Positions 45,313 through 56,695 of a stretch of DNA of 64,000 bases are shown here, piece after piece. The stretch lies in NCBI RefSeq assembly GCF_002632875.1, contig NZ_NJCX01000018.1, positions 1-64,000 on the forward strand, written 5' to 3'. Below the pieces are notes generated by a model. It was not told the origin of the DNA. It made no database searches and worked only from the letters and a program-made list of their open reading frames with translations. The translations under genes and the position numbers were made by a program. Position 1 is the stretch's first letter. Every line of letters starts with the position of its first letter. The stretch is from Xenorhabdus kozodoii. GTDB taxonomy: Bacteria; Pseudomonadota; Gammaproteobacteria; Enterobacterales; Enterobacteriaceae.

Positions 45313-47991
45313 TTATTGGGGGATGGCTAATACCATCCCCACTTCATGACTGTAACGCAATTTGCCATCCTGACTCTCCCAATCCCAATCGATAATATCG
45401 CTGTTTCCTTCCAGCCAAACTCGGTTCCGTTTATCCCGAACTAAGCCCAAATTTCGCGTCCACCATACGGGAATATTGACTTGATTATGGTTCAATGCTT
45501 CCTGCTGCTGGAATTCCCCCAGTTGTTCATAGATACGGCCATCTAACAACCGCCTACCGGCTTCTGTTGCAACAAAAGGCACCACAGGAACACTCATAGC
45601 ACCATCACGGGTAACAGCGATTTCATTACTTTCATTGTCCCGTAACCCAATCCGTTCAGCCCAATCCAGCATTTGTTTCGCTTTCATATTCTGAGTGAAG
45701 CGATGACTTTCAAACGATTTCATACCTTCAGTCACCCAGTGTGGTTCAGGCTCTGAAATGTCTTCCCGATAGATAGGCTCAATCCATTTGCGATAAGCAT
45801 CGGGAAAATAGAGTGGTTTACCTTGTAGCGCTTCAATCTTTTGTTGGGTACGCCACATCACGCGGGTATGACTATAGATTTTGCCAATTCGGCCATAACC
45901 TTCGGTCGTGGGGAAGAGCACCACAGCCCTGGGATGAGCAAAACCTTGAGGACGTATTGCGCGCCAGTGACGGTGCAATCTGCCCAGCCGCTGAAACAAA
46001 AGATCCACTGGACAGTGTTGAGTGATCATCCAGTCAAAATCGACATCAAGAGATTGTTCAACCACCTGGGTGGCGACCAAAATACGCCCAGTACAACGCT
46101 GCCCCTCTTTACCAAAGCAACTCAGCACAGCACTCTCTTTAGCCTGTCGATCCGCCAGGCTAAAACGGGCATGAAACAACATAACCTCAGCCCTGCCCGC
46201 GGCCAGCACTTTAAGTTGCCGCCAGACCTGCTGAGCCACATCGACTAAATTACAGATCAGGCATACCTGTGCTCCATTGCTGGCAGCATCAACCATCCGT
46301 TCCAATAAGGAATCATCAGGCACAGCCTCTTTTGTGTAATAAGGTTCAAGGTGAAGAGAGAACGTGGCAGGATATTGTTCAGGCTGATCTTGTAAGTCAA
46401 AAAACGTCTTCTCACCATTTCCCACCCAGCTCACCAGAGGATAAGGCATGTCTTCTGCTGCTACGGTTTGCTGATGATTAGCATCGGGAGAATAGCCGGT
46501 TAGTAACTGCTGTTTTTGCTTTTGTGGTAACGTGGCCGACAGTAATATTGCCGGGCTTCCAGCAAGTGATTGATTATGTAAAACCGCATCCAGCAAGCCA
46601 TACATATATTGATCGTACGCGTGTATCTCGTCGATTATCAACACACTACGACCAATACCGAAACCACGGATAAAACGATGACGGATCGGCAATACCGAAA
46701 CCAGCACCTGATCAATAGTACAGACTCCTATTTGCCCTAAAAAAACCCGTTTTCGTCCCTGAGATAACCATTCACAACACTGACTCCAGGCATCTTCCTC
46801 TTGAAGATTAGTCCCACGCTGCTTGATCGCCTGAAAAGTCGAATTAAAGCGCGCATTGCCATGAGCAAGGATCAGATTCGGGGCAGTAAAGAGTTTTTCC
46901 GCCAACTTATCCATACGCTGCAACATAGCGTTAGCGGTGGCCTGAGTCGGCAATGCAAAGATAATGCTATCGGCCAGATTATGCTCCAACAATCGCCAGG
47001 CATAAGCGAGAGCCGCTTCTGTTTTACCGGAGCCTGTGGGCGCTTCGATCAGTGTCAACCCTGAAGCAACAGGGAGCTTATCAACCAGAGTCTGTATTTG
47101 CCGGGGTTGATAACCGGGATCAAGCAACGCCTGCATTGACGCGTCTTGTTTCGCTTGACCGATTAAACCACTACGCGTCACGACACGCATGGCATCTTCC
47201 TGATAACGCTGCTCGAAATAATCTCGCAGCTCCGCCACATCGGAAGCCGCCGCCGCACGATAGTTAAAAGTATCTTCGGTTGACCAGGAGCCTAGCCAGT
47301 CCGCTATTGAACAAAACCCCGCCATCAAAACGGGACAATCCGGCGGAGTGTCCTGCAACGAAAGACCGACTGGCGCTAAAAACAATTCTGCTGCAATATC
47401 CAGCCAAGCGAGCCTGGCCGATTTATCACGCGCTGCGTAGTGACGTAATAAAAATGGCAATGAGTGACCAGCAGAGTGGGATACGTCCTTTTTCCGTCTG
47501 ATAGTGCCGTGGTGACCACATACTGCTTCTACCCAGGGTAACCAATCCTCAAAAGGATGTGCTGTAGGTTCAGTAAATCCAAAACCGCCATCATCTTCAG
47601 GTGATTCTGGCTGGTAGTCATTAATAAACCAGTAAAGCCCTGTGGCACCGTGATCGTAAGTTTGATATTCATTGATTGAAGGTCGTTGGGATTGTTTATC
47701 TTCCGGGTTTAAAGATAACCATGCTTGGGCGGATTTGTATTGAAAGCGGATATCTAATTTACCCAGATCATGTAAAGCAATAAAGAAGAGCACCCATGCC
47801 CTCACTTCACGCTCACTTCTATTCTGATGTAAACAAAACAGGCGTCTTAAAGCCGGGCTATGATCCCACCAGTACGCAGCGACACTGACCACATCCAGAC
47901 TGTGGAAAGGTAACAGATGATATTTATCTCCCTCTGAGGCTTTGAGTTTCCGTGCTTTTCCCCAATATAGATATATTATTGTCATAGTCAT
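45313..47991 (-). CDS. cas3: Cas3 HD nuclease-helicase
   Basis: The 892-residue protein aligns along its length with E. coli Cas3. The HD nuclease domain has ALHDLGKLD (H74, D75) and a GHHG near residue 165. The helicase has Walker A APTGSGKTEAALAY, the DEIH box (LIIDEIHAYD), SATLP and the late motif QRLGRLHRH. It degrades the DNA strand displaced by Cascade. It seems intact. It heads the cas block on the minus strand. Confidence 0.95.
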   Translation of the reverse strand: MTMTIIYLYWGKARKLKASEGDKYHLLPFHSLDVVSVAAYWWDHSPALRRLFCLHQNRSEREVRAWVLFFIALHDLGKLDIRFQYKSAQAWLSLNPEDKQSQRPSINEYQTYDHGATGLYWFINDYQPESPEDDGGFGFTEPTAHPFEDWLPWVEAVCGHHGTIRRKKDVSHSAGHSLPFLLRHYAARDKSARLAWLDIAAELFLAPVGLSLQDTPPDCPVLMAGFCSIADWLGSWSTEDTFNYRAAAASDVAELRDYFEQRYQEDAMRVVTRSGLIGQAKQDASMQALLDPGYQPRQIQTLVDKLPVASGLTLIEAPTGSGKTEAALAYAWRLLEHNLADSIIFALPTQATANAMLQRMDKLAEKLFTAPNLILAHGNARFNSTFQAIKQRGTNLQEEDAWSQCCEWLSQGRKRVFLGQIGVCTIDQVLVSVLPIRHRFIRGFGIGRSVLIIDEIHAYDQYMYGLLDAVLHNQSLAGSPAILLSATLPQKQKQQLLTGYSPDANHQQTVAAEDMPYPLVSWVGNGEKTFFDLQDQPEQYPATFSLHLEPYYTKEAVPDDSLLERMVDAASNGAQVCLICNLVDVAQQVWRQLKVLAAGRAEVMLFHARFSLADRQAKESAVLSCFGKEGQRCTGRILVATQVVEQSLDVDFDWMITQHCPVDLLFQRLGRLHRHWRAIRPQGFAHPRAVVLFPTTEGYGRIGKIYSHTRVMWRTQQKIEALQGKPLYFPDAYRKWIEPIYREDISEPEPHWVTEGMKSFESHRFTQNMKAKQMLDWAERIGLRDNESNEIAVTRDGAMSVPVVPFVATEAGRRLLDGRIYEQLGEFQQQEALNHNQVNIPVWWTRNLGLVRDKRNRVWLEGNSDIIDWDWESQDGKLRYSHEVGMVLAIPQ

Positions 47992-48304
47992 TTTTATTAG
48001 AATGTTATTAAACTGCCATTCAAAGAATGAAATATTATCTTTTATCCGCTAATAAAATGACAAAATAATAAACTGTCATTATCTCAAAATCTGCGCTATC
48101 TCATAAAAAACGAATCCAAACTTGCATATAGGCCGAAAAGTGAGTAATTCCGCAAGCCATTTAAGACGTGATGTGATGATGTATTTTCATTGATAGCGTA
48201 AACCCACAATACCTCAACGCACACCAACCAGCTCCACCGCATGCAACAATTTGTGGGATAGCAAGATAATCGCGAATGTGCTTAACACTGATCCCACCTG
48301 TTGT
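47992..48304. other. cas3 upstream intergenic region
   Basis: These 313 bases between cas3 and kdgK are AT-rich near cas3 and hold the cas3 promoter on the minus strand, but no gene. No clear terminator for kdgK is visible. Confidence 0.45.
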
Positions 48305-49300
48305 TTAGTCTGGCGCAAACGTCCCATCATCTCTCGCATCTTTATTTCCTTCGATGTCGTTTGAATTAAAAAAACGGGCGGTCACTTCTTGCGTTGCCAC
48401 CTGCGGGACAATTGCACCTTTATGCTGGATCACCACTCCTGCGAGCTGATGCCCCATTAATGCTGAATCATGAATGGATTTTCCGTTTAACCACCCTGCG
48501 ATAAATCCCGCATTAAACGCATCACCTGCCGAAGTGGTATCAACGACCGGTGTCACCACCTGCGCCTTAATATGCTGTGTGGCATTTAAGTCACGATAAA
48601 AACAACCTCGTTCCCCCGCTTTGATAATGGCTTGTTTCACCCCCATGCTTTGCAGGCGATGAAAACTCTCCCTAATTGACGTATCGCCCCAGAGCCGTGC
48701 TTCATCATCGTCAGTGACTAACGCGATATCCGTGATGGCATACATTTGCTGATAACACTCACGGGCTTGTGTTTCATTTCCCCATAAAGCCGGGCGATAA
48801 TTACTGTCAAAGAAAATCACTTTCCCTTCAGAAGATAACTGTTTCAAATCAATTAGCAGCCATTGGCGATCAGTGTCAGGCAAAATCGCCAGACTGATCC
48901 CGCTGAGGTAGAGCACATCCATGTCCTGCAATTGCCGGCGCAATCGGGGGTAATCAGGATGCTGCAAGAGATAACGCGCCGCCGAATTATAGCGCCAGTA
49001 AAGGAAAGTGCGTTCACCTTGTTCATCCAGTTGGATCAAATATAAACCGGGCTGGCGTGCGTTATCACGCAACACGAACGACGTATTAATGCCCTCTTGC
49101 TGCCAGCGTGAGATCATGCCTTCGCTCAAGGGATCCGTGCCCATCGCCGTGACAAAATGGACATCAAACCGAACGCCGCCGGCGCGAGCCAGATACACCG
49201 CACTGTTTAGCACATCCCCGCCATAGCTTTGGGTCATGGCACCGAATGGGATGCCATTGAGTTCAATCATACCTTCGCCAATCAGGGCGATTTTTCTCAT
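48305..49300 (-). CDS. kdgK: 2-keto-3-deoxygluconate kinase
   Basis: This 331-residue PfkB-family sugar kinase has IGEGMIELNG, YGGDVLNSAVYLARAG near residue 30, LYLSGISLAIL, and the C-terminal PfkB motif DTTSAGDAFNAGF with the catalytic Asp. It follows the order of E. coli KdgK. It phosphorylates KDG, the end product of UxuA, to KDPG. The start at ATG 49300 has AAGG at six bases; ATG 49306 would touch it. Last gene of the glucuronate operon. No KDPG aldolase gene is in the window. Confidence 0.9.
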   Translation of the reverse strand: MRKIALIGEGMIELNGIPFGAMTQSYGGDVLNSAVYLARAGGVRFDVHFVTAMGTDPLSEGMISRWQQEGINTSFVLRDNARQPGLYLIQLDEQGERTFLYWRYNSAARYLLQHPDYPRLRRQLQDMDVLYLSGISLAILPDTDRQWLLIDLKQLSSEGKVIFFDSNYRPALWGNETQARECYQQMYAITDIALVTDDDEARLWGDTSIRESFHRLQSMGVKQAIIKAGERGCFYRDLNATQHIKAQVVTPVVDTTSAGDAFNAGFIAGWLNGKSIHDSALMGHQLAGVVIQHKGAIVPQVATQEVTARFFNSNDIEGNKDARDDGTFAPD

Positions 49301-49309
49301 CGGCATCCT

Positions 49310-50749
49310 TTAATCCTTCACGGCCTGAAAATAACGTTCAGCATTATTGAAGCAGATATCCTGGACTACCTGCCCCAGCATTTTTTCATCATGGGGGATT
49401 TCGCCCTTTTCGACCCAGTTCCCCAGCATATTGCAGAGAATGCGACGAAAATATTCATGGCGGGTATAGGATAAGAAACTGCGTGAATCTGTCAGCATAC
49501 CGACAAACTGGCTTAATAACCCTAACTGGGAGAATTGCTCTAATTGGCGCTGCATGCCGTCTTTTTGATCGTTAAACCACCAGCCCGAACCAAATTGGAT
49601 TTTGCCCCCGGTACTTTTCTGGCCTGCTGCAAGGCTTCCGCCCTGAAAATTACCCATCATGGTCGCGATCACTTCATTGTCACGCGGGTTTAAGCAATAG
49701 AGAATGGTCTTGGGTAATTCATCGGTTTTATCCATCTCATCCAGCAAGCGTGATAATGGGTAAGCGATATGGCTATCCCCAATGGAATCAAAGCCGCTAT
49801 CCGGCCCTAACCGGTTAAACATACGGGTGTTGTTATTGCGCAAAGCACCGATATGCATTTGCATGACCCAGCCGCGTTTTGCATACTGCTTACCTAACCA
49901 AACCAGCACCGCCGTTGTGAATTGCGCGATTTCTAATTCACTGAGAAATTGCCCTTGGCGGCGCTTTTGCAAAATAATATCCAACCTTTTTTCGTCGGGC
50001 GGCGGCGCATAACGCAAATGTTCAATACCATGATCCGATGCCACACAACCGTGCTGCTGAAAGTGTTCAAGTCGGCGCTCTAATGCCCGCAATAAATCAG
50101 CAAAACTTCCGATAACGACATCTGAGACTTCGCCTAAGCGTTCGAGATACTCACAAAAACCCGCTAACTCAATTTTGAAGATTTTATCTGGCCGCCAGCT
50201 TGGTAATACTTTGATAGAAAACGCTTTATCTTTTGCGATCTGCTGATGATAGACAAGAGAATCAATGGGATCATCCGTCGTTCCTGCCATCCGCACCTGC
50301 ATTTGCTGCATAATGCCACGGGCAGAAAATTCATCTTGCGAGAGTTTTTCGTTCGCCTCATGCCAGATAACTTCTGCGGTATCAGGGCCAAATAATTTTC
50401 CGCGAATGCCAAATGGGCGTCGCAATTCCAGATGTGTCCAGTGATACAGTGGATTGCCGATCGTCAGGGGAACGGTTTTTGCCCAAGCAAGGTATTTTTC
50501 GTAATCACTGCTGGCAGTACCGGTAATCAGCGACTCTTCAATCCCGGCGGCACGCATCGCACGCCATTTATAATGGTCGCCTTCCAGCCAGATTTGCCCA
50601 AGATTGTGGAAACGGCGGTTTTGCGCAATCTCTTTGGGATTGAGATGACAGTGATAATCATAGATAGGCATCGACGCCGCGTAATCATGATAAAGACGGC
50701 GGCCAACGTCATTATTTAACAGGAAATCTTCACACATAAAGGTTTTCAT
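49310..50749 (-). CDS. uxaC: Uronate (glucuronate) isomerase
   Basis: The product is 479 residues from ATG 50749 ([20 protein letters not shown]), as in E. coli UxaC, with AGAGGA upstream. [13 protein letters not shown] holds the metal-binding H-x-H of this amidohydrolase-fold enzyme, and [14 protein letters not shown] follows. It converts D-glucuronate to D-fructuronate (and galacturonate to tagaturonate). The next step is encoded directly upstream by uxuB. Confidence 0.93.
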   Translation of the reverse strand: MKTFMCEDFLLNNDVGRRLYHDYAASMPIYDYHCHLNPKEIAQNRRFHNLGQIWLEGDHYKWRAMRAAGIEESLITGTASSDYEKYLAWAKTVPLTIGNPLYHWTHLELRRPFGIRGKLFGPDTAEVIWHEANEKLSQDEFSARGIMQQMQVRMAGTTDDPIDSLVYHQQIAKDKAFSIKVLPSWRPDKIFKIELAGFCEYLERLGEVSDVVIGSFADLLRALERRLEHFQQHGCVASDHGIEHLRYAPPPDEKRLDIILQKRRQGQFLSELEIAQFTTAVLVWLGKQYAKRGWVMQMHIGALRNNNTRMFNRLGPDSGFDSIGDSHIAYPLSRLLDEMDKTDELPKTILYCLNPRDNEVIATMMGNFQGGSLAAGQKSTGGKIQFGSGWWFNDQKDGMQRQLEQFSQLGLLSQFVGMLTDSRSFLSYTRHEYFRRILCNMLGNWVEKGEIPHDEKMLGQVVQDICFNNAERYFQAVKD

Positions 50750-50766
50750 TGTGTTTTCCTCTATGG

Positions 50767-52242
50767 TCAAAGGGCAGCAACCGCCTGACGTGCACCAACA
50801 TGCAGTAAGTTCTGGTAAACCCTGGTGACGTTATCGACAAAGTTACGGTTTTTTACTAATTTTTGACCGAAGATCGATTCAATGGCCAGTAGCGCTTTCA
50901 CCACATCGCCCACCACCGCAACAGAATGACCATATTCGGCATAGATGGCAGCAAAGGTTTCTTTTAAGGGATCACGCACATCAATCGGTTGGCCTTGTTC
51001 ATCCACCCCACTGACATAACGCATCCAACCCGCCACACCGAGGGCTAAGTGGCGATAATCACTGCCCTGCCTGAGATGCCATTCAATGGAATCAATCATG
51101 CGCTGTGGCAATTTCTGGCTGCCATCCATCGCAATTTGCCCGGTCTGATGTTTTAACGCTGGGTTAGTCAACCGTTCGATTAACTTATCTGCGTAGGCCA
51201 TTAAGTCAATATTTTCCGGCATCGACAGGGTTGGGGCTTGTTCATTTAGCATCAGTGCATACACCGCCCGACGATAATCGGCATTTGTCATCGTATCGGA
51301 GATATGCGCATAGCCCCCCAAATAACCCAGATAGGCCAGAAATGAATGAGCGCCGTTTAACATGCGCAATTTCATCATTTCAAATGGCGCCACATCGTCC
51401 ACAAACTGCGCACCGGCAAGCGCCCAATCTGGGCGCCCATTGACAAAGTTATCTTCAATCACCCATTGACGGAAAGGTTCGCAGGCGATGGCACAAGGAT
51501 CGTCAACGCCCAGCCGTTGGGCGATTTCAGTTAACGTGTCTGGTGTAGCTGCCGGCACAATACGATCGACCATCGTGCTGGGAAATGTCACCTGGGTTTC
51601 TATCCATTGTGCCAATTTTTCGTCCTGCAAACGCGCCAAACCCAAGACGGCTTCACGGGTAACCTGTCCATTTGCCCGCATGTTGTCGCACGACAAAATC
51701 GTCACAGCCGGTAATCTTCGTTCAAAGCGCAATTTTAATGCCGTAGTTATATACCCTATGGCTGATCTCGGCACAGCCGGGTTAGCAATATCGTTAATAA
51801 TCAAATTATTATTGGGATCTAAACGCCCTGTCGCGGCATCGGTACAATAGCCTTTTTCGGTGATTGTCAAAGAGATGATAGCGACATCAGGATCGGCCAT
51901 TTTTTCGATAATCGCCTGAGTGCCATCAATGGATGGGTGCAGCCCTTCTTTCATTGAACCCATCATTTTTAATGTGACACCTTCCCGCCCTTTCTCTGCA
52001 ACGGTATAGCGCATAGATTGTTTTTTAAGATTTTCAATCAGTGAAATACCGTTTGGTGTCAGATTAATTTCGCAGTATCCCCAATCACTGTCTGTTTGTT
52101 CTAATACATGATGCGTATAAAGCGCCTGATGTGCCCGATGAAATGCCCCGCATCCTAAATGAACGATACGGGAAGTCAGGCGTTCGGTTGTCCAGCTTGG
52201 ACATGGAACAGAAGTTATCGTATTGACAAGATTTTTTTCCAT
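50767..52242 (-). CDS. uxuB: D-fructuronate reductase (mannitol dehydrogenase family)
   Basis: The product is 491 residues from ATG 52242 ([17 protein letters not shown]); the 16 extra residues to 52290 lack a ribosome binding site. [20 protein letters not shown] is the family nucleotide-binding start, and [20 protein letters not shown] contains the catalytic lysine region. It reduces D-fructuronate to D-mannonate with NADH. Because uxaC, uxuA and kdgK are adjacent, UxuB fits better than altronate or mannitol enzymes of the family. Confidence 0.88.
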   Translation of the reverse strand: MEKNLVNTITSVPCPSWTTERLTSRIVHLGCGAFHRAHQALYTHHVLEQTDSDWGYCEINLTPNGISLIENLKKQSMRYTVAEKGREGVTLKMMGSMKEGLHPSIDGTQAIIEKMADPDVAIISLTITEKGYCTDAATGRLDPNNNLIINDIANPAVPRSAIGYITTALKLRFERRLPAVTILSCDNMRANGQVTREAVLGLARLQDEKLAQWIETQVTFPSTMVDRIVPAATPDTLTEIAQRLGVDDPCAIACEPFRQWVIEDNFVNGRPDWALAGAQFVDDVAPFEMMKLRMLNGAHSFLAYLGYLGGYAHISDTMTNADYRRAVYALMLNEQAPTLSMPENIDLMAYADKLIERLTNPALKHQTGQIAMDGSQKLPQRMIDSIEWHLRQGSDYRHLALGVAGWMRYVSGVDEQGQPIDVRDPLKETFAAIYAEYGHSVAVVGDVVKALLAIESIFGQKLVKNRNFVDNVTRVYQNLLHVGARQAVAAL

Positions 52243-52308
52243 GATGGACTCACCAATAAGCGGTAGCGAGTGATACTCATCCACTACCATGTAGGGTTAG
52301 CTCAGAAA

Positions 52309-53493
52309 TTATTTTGGGTAAAATGCGCGATGAATACCCAACTCAAGGCCACGAATTTCAGCCAGCCCTTTCAGGCGGCCGATGGCTGAATAGCCGGGGT
52401 TCGTTTTCTTTTTCAAATCATCAAGTATCTGATGACCATGATCAGGTCGCATTGGAATAAGGTGATGTTCACCCGCCGCCAGACGACGATATTCTTCTTC
52501 CGCAACCGCTTTGATGACTTCATACATATCCACATCCCCCGCCAGATGTGCCGCCTCGTGGAACGTGGCGGGGTTTTCTTCACGTAAGGTTGAACGTAAG
52601 TGGAGAAAATAGATACGGGAACCCAATAATTTGATCATCTTCACCAAATCATTATCCGCACGCACGCCATAAGAGCCGGTACACAGCGTATAGCCATTGG
52701 CATCGCTGTCTACTGTTTCGGCTATCCAACGCATATCCTCTATCGTAGAAACAATGCGCGGTAAGCCTAATATCTCACGAGGGGGGTCATCAGGATGAAC
52801 CGCCATTTTGATGCCGATTTCTTCCGCAACCGGAATGATTTTTTTCAGGAAATAAGCAAAGTGCTCACGCAATTTGGCCTTATCAATTCCGGTATAACGT
52901 TTTAGGTGCTGGCGAAGTTGTTCTAAGGTATAGCCTTCCTCTGCACCAGGCAGACCCGCGATGATTGTGTTTATCAGTTTTTGTTTTTCTGCTTCTGTCA
53001 TTGACGTAAAGCGTGATTGTGCTTGCGCAATTTCATCATCGGAATAGGCTTTTTCTGCTCCACAACGTTGCAAGAGATGGATATCAAAAACAGCAAATTC
53101 GATTTGATCAAAACGCAGCGCTTTTGAGCCATCCGGTAATTCATAGGCGAGATCAGTACGCGTCCAATCCAAAACAGGCATAAAGTTATAGCATATTGTT
53201 TTGATCCCACAGGCAGCGAGATTACGCAAAGTTTGTTGATAATTTGCGATCCATCGATCGTACTCACCGGTATGCGTTTTGATCTCTTCATGGATGGGAA
53301 CGCTTTCTACCACTGTCCATTCAAGTTGATGGGCTTCAATCAATGCCTTACGTTGTGCTATCTCTTCGATAGGCCAGATTTCGCCATTGGGAATAGGGTG
53401 TAACGCCGTCACAATTCCGGTTGCGCCTGCCTGACGGATATCCGCTAATGAAACAGGATCTTCAGGCCCATACCAACGCCAGGTTTGTTTCAT
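52309..53493 (-). CDS. uxuA: Mannonate dehydratase
   Basis: The product is 394 residues from ATG 53493 ([16 protein letters not shown]), nearly as in E. coli Uxu[32 protein letters not shown] and [20 protein letters not shown] carry the metal-binding residues. It dehydrates D-mannonate to KDG. AGGGGG precedes two ATGs in a row; I chose the second. Confidence 0.95.
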   Translation of the reverse strand: MKQTWRWYGPEDPVSLADIRQAGATGIVTALHPIPNGEIWPIEEIAQRKALIEAHQLEWTVVESVPIHEEIKTHTGEYDRWIANYQQTLRNLAACGIKTICYNFMPVLDWTRTDLAYELPDGSKALRFDQIEFAVFDIHLLQRCGAEKAYSDDEIAQAQSRFTSMTEAEKQKLINTIIAGLPGAEEGYTLEQLRQHLKRYTGIDKAKLREHFAYFLKKIIPVAEEIGIKMAVHPDDPPREILGLPRIVSTIEDMRWIAETVDSDANGYTLCTGSYGVRADNDLVKMIKLLGSRIYFLHLRSTLREENPATFHEAAHLAGDVDMYEVIKAVAEEEYRRLAAGEHHLIPMRPDHGHQILDDLKKKTNPGYSAIGRLKGLAEIRGLELGIHRAFYPK

Positions 53494-53504
53494 CATTCCC
53501 CCTA

Positions 53505-54806
53505 TCACTCATTCAAGACTAATTCAGGTAACCACAAACTCAATTGCGGCAGATATGTCACCAGCGCCAGCGCCAAGATCAGCGCGATATACATCGGTAA
53601 CAGTGGCTTCATTACCTTATCAATACTCACCTCTCCCACAGAACAACCGACAAATAAAGCGCTACCGACGGGCGGGGTACAAATTCCAATGGCTAAATTA
53701 AACGTCATAATGATGCCAAAATGAACCGGGTCAATCCCCATGCTCATCGCAACGGGCAAGAAAATCGGCGTGAAGATCAAAATAGCCGGTGTCATATCCA
53801 TAAAGATCCCCACAACCAGCAAGATGATATTAATGACAAGCAGGATGGTCAGTGGATTATCAGAAACTGCCATCAATGCATCTGCAATCATATATGGCAG
53901 ATCAGCATTCGCCATCGCCCATGACATCCCCATTGATACGCCAATCAGCAGTAACACAATCGATGTGGTGACCGCTGAATCCAGAATAATTTTTGGCAGT
54001 TGTTTGACACTCACTTCACGATAAATCACCACGGCGAGCATCAAACTGTAGAGCACGGCAATAGCTGAGGCTTCTGTCGCCGTGAAGATCCCCGCAATAA
54101 TCCCGCCCATCACCATCACAATCAATATTAATGGCGGTAGCGCTTTCCACACTGTCGCCAAAAATTCGCGTCGTGTTGGCCGGGGTACAACAGGATAGCG
54201 CTTTCGCTTGGCGATAATGGCAGACACAACCATCAGTGAAATCCCCATAATAATGCCAGGGATGTAACCCGCCAAGAACAAGGCGGCAATCGATGTCCCC
54301 CCCGAAACCAATGAGTACACAATCAAGGTATTACTGGGAGGGATCAACAAGCCAGAAGGACAAGACGCGATATTCACAGCAGCAGACAGCTCAGGATCGT
54401 ATCCTTCTTTTCTCTGCATCGGTGCCATGGTTCCCCCGACCGCAGCAGCCGATGCCACTGCCGAGCCTGAAATTGCCCCAAACAGCATGTTCGACATAAT
54501 ATTGACGTGCAGTAATGATCCCGGTAAACGGCCGCCAATCACTTGAGCCAGCTTGATTAAACGCGCGGCGATCCCACCCTGGTTCATAATATTCCCCGCA
54601 AGGATAAAAAACGGGATCGCTAATAAAGAGAAGTTATCGACTCCCGCCGCCATCCGTTGCGCAACAACGGTGATCGCAGATTCCAGCGGCAATGTCATCA
54701 TAATCGCGACTAACGAAGATAAGCCGATGGCAAAAGAAACAGGAACACTCAATACCAGTAATATGGCAAATGTGCCAAAGAGTGCGGCAATGACATACCA
54801 ATCCAT
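53505..54806 (-). CDS. TRAP transporter large permease (DctM type)
   Basis: The 433-residue protein has about 12-13 hydrophobic segments and the conserved [19 protein letters not shown] and [17 protein letters not shown] motifs. It is the ion-driven channel of a TRAP transporter. It sits between the small permease and uxuA, so the substrate is very likely a hexuronate such as glucuronate; E. coli uses the MFS protein ExuT for this. Confidence 0.92.
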   Translation of the reverse strand: MDWYVIAALFGTFAILLVLSVPVSFAIGLSSLVAIMMTLPLESAITVVAQRMAAGVDNFSLLAIPFFILAGNIMNQGGIAARLIKLAQVIGGRLPGSLLHVNIMSNMLFGAISGSAVASAAAVGGTMAPMQRKEGYDPELSAAVNIASCPSGLLIPPSNTLIVYSLVSGGTSIAALFLAGYIPGIIMGISLMVVSAIIAKRKRYPVVPRPTRREFLATVWKALPPLILIVMVMGGIIAGIFTATEASAIAVLYSLMLAVVIYREVSVKQLPKIILDSAVTTSIVLLLIGVSMGMSWAMANADLPYMIADALMAVSDNPLTILLVINIILLVVGIFMDMTPAILIFTPIFLPVAMSMGIDPVHFGIIMTFNLAIGICTPPVGSALFVGCSVGEVSIDKVMKPLLPMYIALILALALVTYLPQLSLWLPELVLNE

Positions 54807-54831
54807 ACCCTAAACCTCTTATCTTCACAGA

Positions 54832-55338
54832 TTAACGATTCTCAGACACAACGGGCGGTTGACCCGTGAACTGCCGAAGGATCGCGATCACATCAACGAG
54901 CGCATAGAAAATCATCAAGATCCCGCTAATCGGCAAACATAAATAGATGTACCCCATCTTCCAACCCAATGCCGGTGTGATTTGACCATTTTCCAGTGTC
55001 GATGATACAAGCAGGCTGCCACCATAAAGCAGCACAACGGAAGAAAACAAAATGATGGCAGACTGAATAATCAGACCGATAATACTTTTCTTTACGCCGG
55101 TTAATTTCATCATCAGCAGATCGATAGCAAGATGACGATGCTGTCCGGTTGTATAGGCAGCGCCAATCATTGCGACCCACATAAACAGATAACGAGCTAA
55201 TTCATCTGTCTCAGTACTTGGCACCCCCAAGAGATAGCGTGAAATGACTTGCCATGACACACATAAAACCAGAAAGGCCAGCAGGCAGATGGTCAAAAAT
55301 GCCAAACTTTTATTGGTAATCGCTACAAGGTTTTTCAT
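54832..55338 (-). CDS. TRAP transporter small permease (DctQ type)
   Basis: This 168-residue membrane protein from ATG 55338 (MKNLVAITNKSLAFLT) has four hydrophobic segments and VISRYLLGVPSTETDELARY, a typical DctQ stretch. The longer frame to 55368 would begin inside a likely UxuR operator, so I prefer the shorter start, which has AAGGA upstream. First gene of the glucuronate operon. Confidence 0.9.
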   Translation of the reverse strand: MKNLVAITNKSLAFLTICLLAFLVLCVSWQVISRYLLGVPSTETDELARYLFMWVAMIGAAYTTGQHRHLAIDLLMMKLTGVKKSIIGLIIQSAIILFSSVVLLYGGSLLVSSTLENGQITPALGWKMGYIYLCLPISGILMIFYALVDVIAILRQFTGQPPVVSENR

Positions 55339-55353
55339 TAACTTGTCCTTGCC

Positions 55354-55373
55354 ATTTTGGTTAACCAATTAAA
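55354..55373. promoter_or_regulatory. Candidate UxuR/ExuR operator
   Basis: TTTTGGTTAACCAATTAA contains the 12-bp palindrome TTGGTTAACCAA, very close to the E. coli UxuR/ExuR operator core (TTGGTATACCAA). It lies just upstream of the transport-catabolic operon. Weaker relatives occur at about 55459-55474 (AAAAGGTCAACCAAT) and 55497-55508 (half-site GACCAATT), all in the divergent region before the binding-protein gene. Confidence 0.65.
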
Positions 55374-55595
55374 ATCAACACAGAGATTAAAGTCTATACC
55401 GAATGCACTAAAAGCACTGAAATAACAACTTGAAAGAGAGTAAACCTCTCATTAAGCCAAAAGGTCAACCAATGATGCATTTTTTTGCGAGTCAGATCGA
55501 CCAATTGAATTTTGCCCTTTGCCTAATAACAGAGATCTGATTATTGTTTGCCCACAAAATAATAAAAACCGACACTTACCTCTGGAGAAACAATC

Positions 55596-56576
55596 ATGCA
55601 GAATAGTCAACGCGTTTTAGGCATAACGTCGGGCGTCATATTGATGCTGGGGGCGTTCCAGGCTTTCGCTGTGACAACACTGAAACTTAGCCATAACCAG
55701 AACCGGGATCACGCTGTTCATCAGGCCATGACCCAATTCGCTAATGAAGTGAAAGAAAAAACCAACGGGGAAGTCTGCATCCGCATCTATTCTGATTCCC
55801 AATTGGGCAACCAACGTGAATCCATCGAATTGATGCAAAATGGCGCCCTGGATATTGCTAAATCCAATGCAGCAGAATTGGAAGCCTTCTCCCCGGCTTA
55901 TTCCATTTTCAACCTGCCCTATTTATTCCGCGATAAAGCGCACTATCAAAAAATCATCAATAGCGATATCGGTAAAGAAATCCTCAGTTCAAGTCAGGCG
56001 ATGGGGTTTATTGGTCTTACGTACTATGATGCGGGCGCCCGCGGTTTTTATGCGAAAAAAACGATTAGAACGCCTGAAGACCTCAAAGGGTTAAAAATTC
56101 GCGTCCAACCCAGCCCAACAGCAATTGCGATGGTGAAAGGGCTGGGAGCAAATCCAACCCCATTAGCTTACGGTGAACTCTATACCGCCTTGCAACAGGG
56201 AGTGGTGGATGCGGCGGAGAACAACATCATTTCCTTTACGCTAAGCCGCCATAATGAAGTGGCAAAATTCTTTTCGCTGGACGAGCACACGATGATCCCT
56301 GATGTCCTGTTAATATCAAACAAGTCATTGAAGAAATTAACGGCTAAACAGCAAGAGATTGTGAAAAAAGCGGCGCTGAACTCCTCAAAATACATGGTTC
56401 AACTTTGGGAAAAATCAGAAAAGGCAGAGCGAGCCAAAGCAGAACAACAAGGCGTTGAATTTATTGTTGTGGATAAAACTCGCTTCCAAAACGCGGTTAA
56501 GCCCATGTATGACGATATTGCTAATACTCGACCGGAATTATTCGAAATGGTAAATAGGGTGCGTAAAGTAGAATAA
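55596..56576 (+). CDS. TRAP transporter substrate-binding protein (DctP type)
   Basis: The 326-residue protein has a signal peptide (VILMLGAFQAFA, cleaved near residue 25) and the DctP plan, with GNQRESIELMQNGALDIAKS and KGLKIRVQPSPTAIAMVKGL, the latter holding the arginine that binds a substrate carboxylate. It is divergent from the permease genes and shares their regulatory region. It is the likely hexuronate receptor in the periplasm. Confidence 0.92.
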   Translation: MQNSQRVLGITSGVILMLGAFQAFAVTTLKLSHNQNRDHAVHQAMTQFANEVKEKTNGEVCIRIYSDSQLGNQRESIELMQNGALDIAKSNAAELEAFSPAYSIFNLPYLFRDKAHYQKIINSDIGKEILSSSQAMGFIGLTYYDAGARGFYAKKTIRTPEDLKGLKIRVQPSPTAIAMVKGLGANPTPLAYGELYTALQQGVVDAAENNIISFTLSRHNEVAKFFSLDEHTMIPDVLLISNKSLKKLTAKQQEIVKKAALNSSKYMVQLWEKSEKAERAKAEQQGVEFIVVDKTRFQNAVKPMYDDIANTRPELFEMVNRVRKVE

Positions 56577-56695
56577 TTTTCTCTCAACACTCCCTATTGC
56601 AACAAAAATAGGTGGTTATATTTCTGGCATTGATGTCTTAGAATAACATCATTTTTAGTCGTTCCACTTAAGTCTATTAACTTACGGCGGCATTA

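Noticed and set aside
44696..45349. A 217-codon plus-strand frame over the cas8e start and the intergenic gap
   Set aside because: It is antisense to a certain gene, has no family resemblance or ribosome binding site, and crosses the mini-array.
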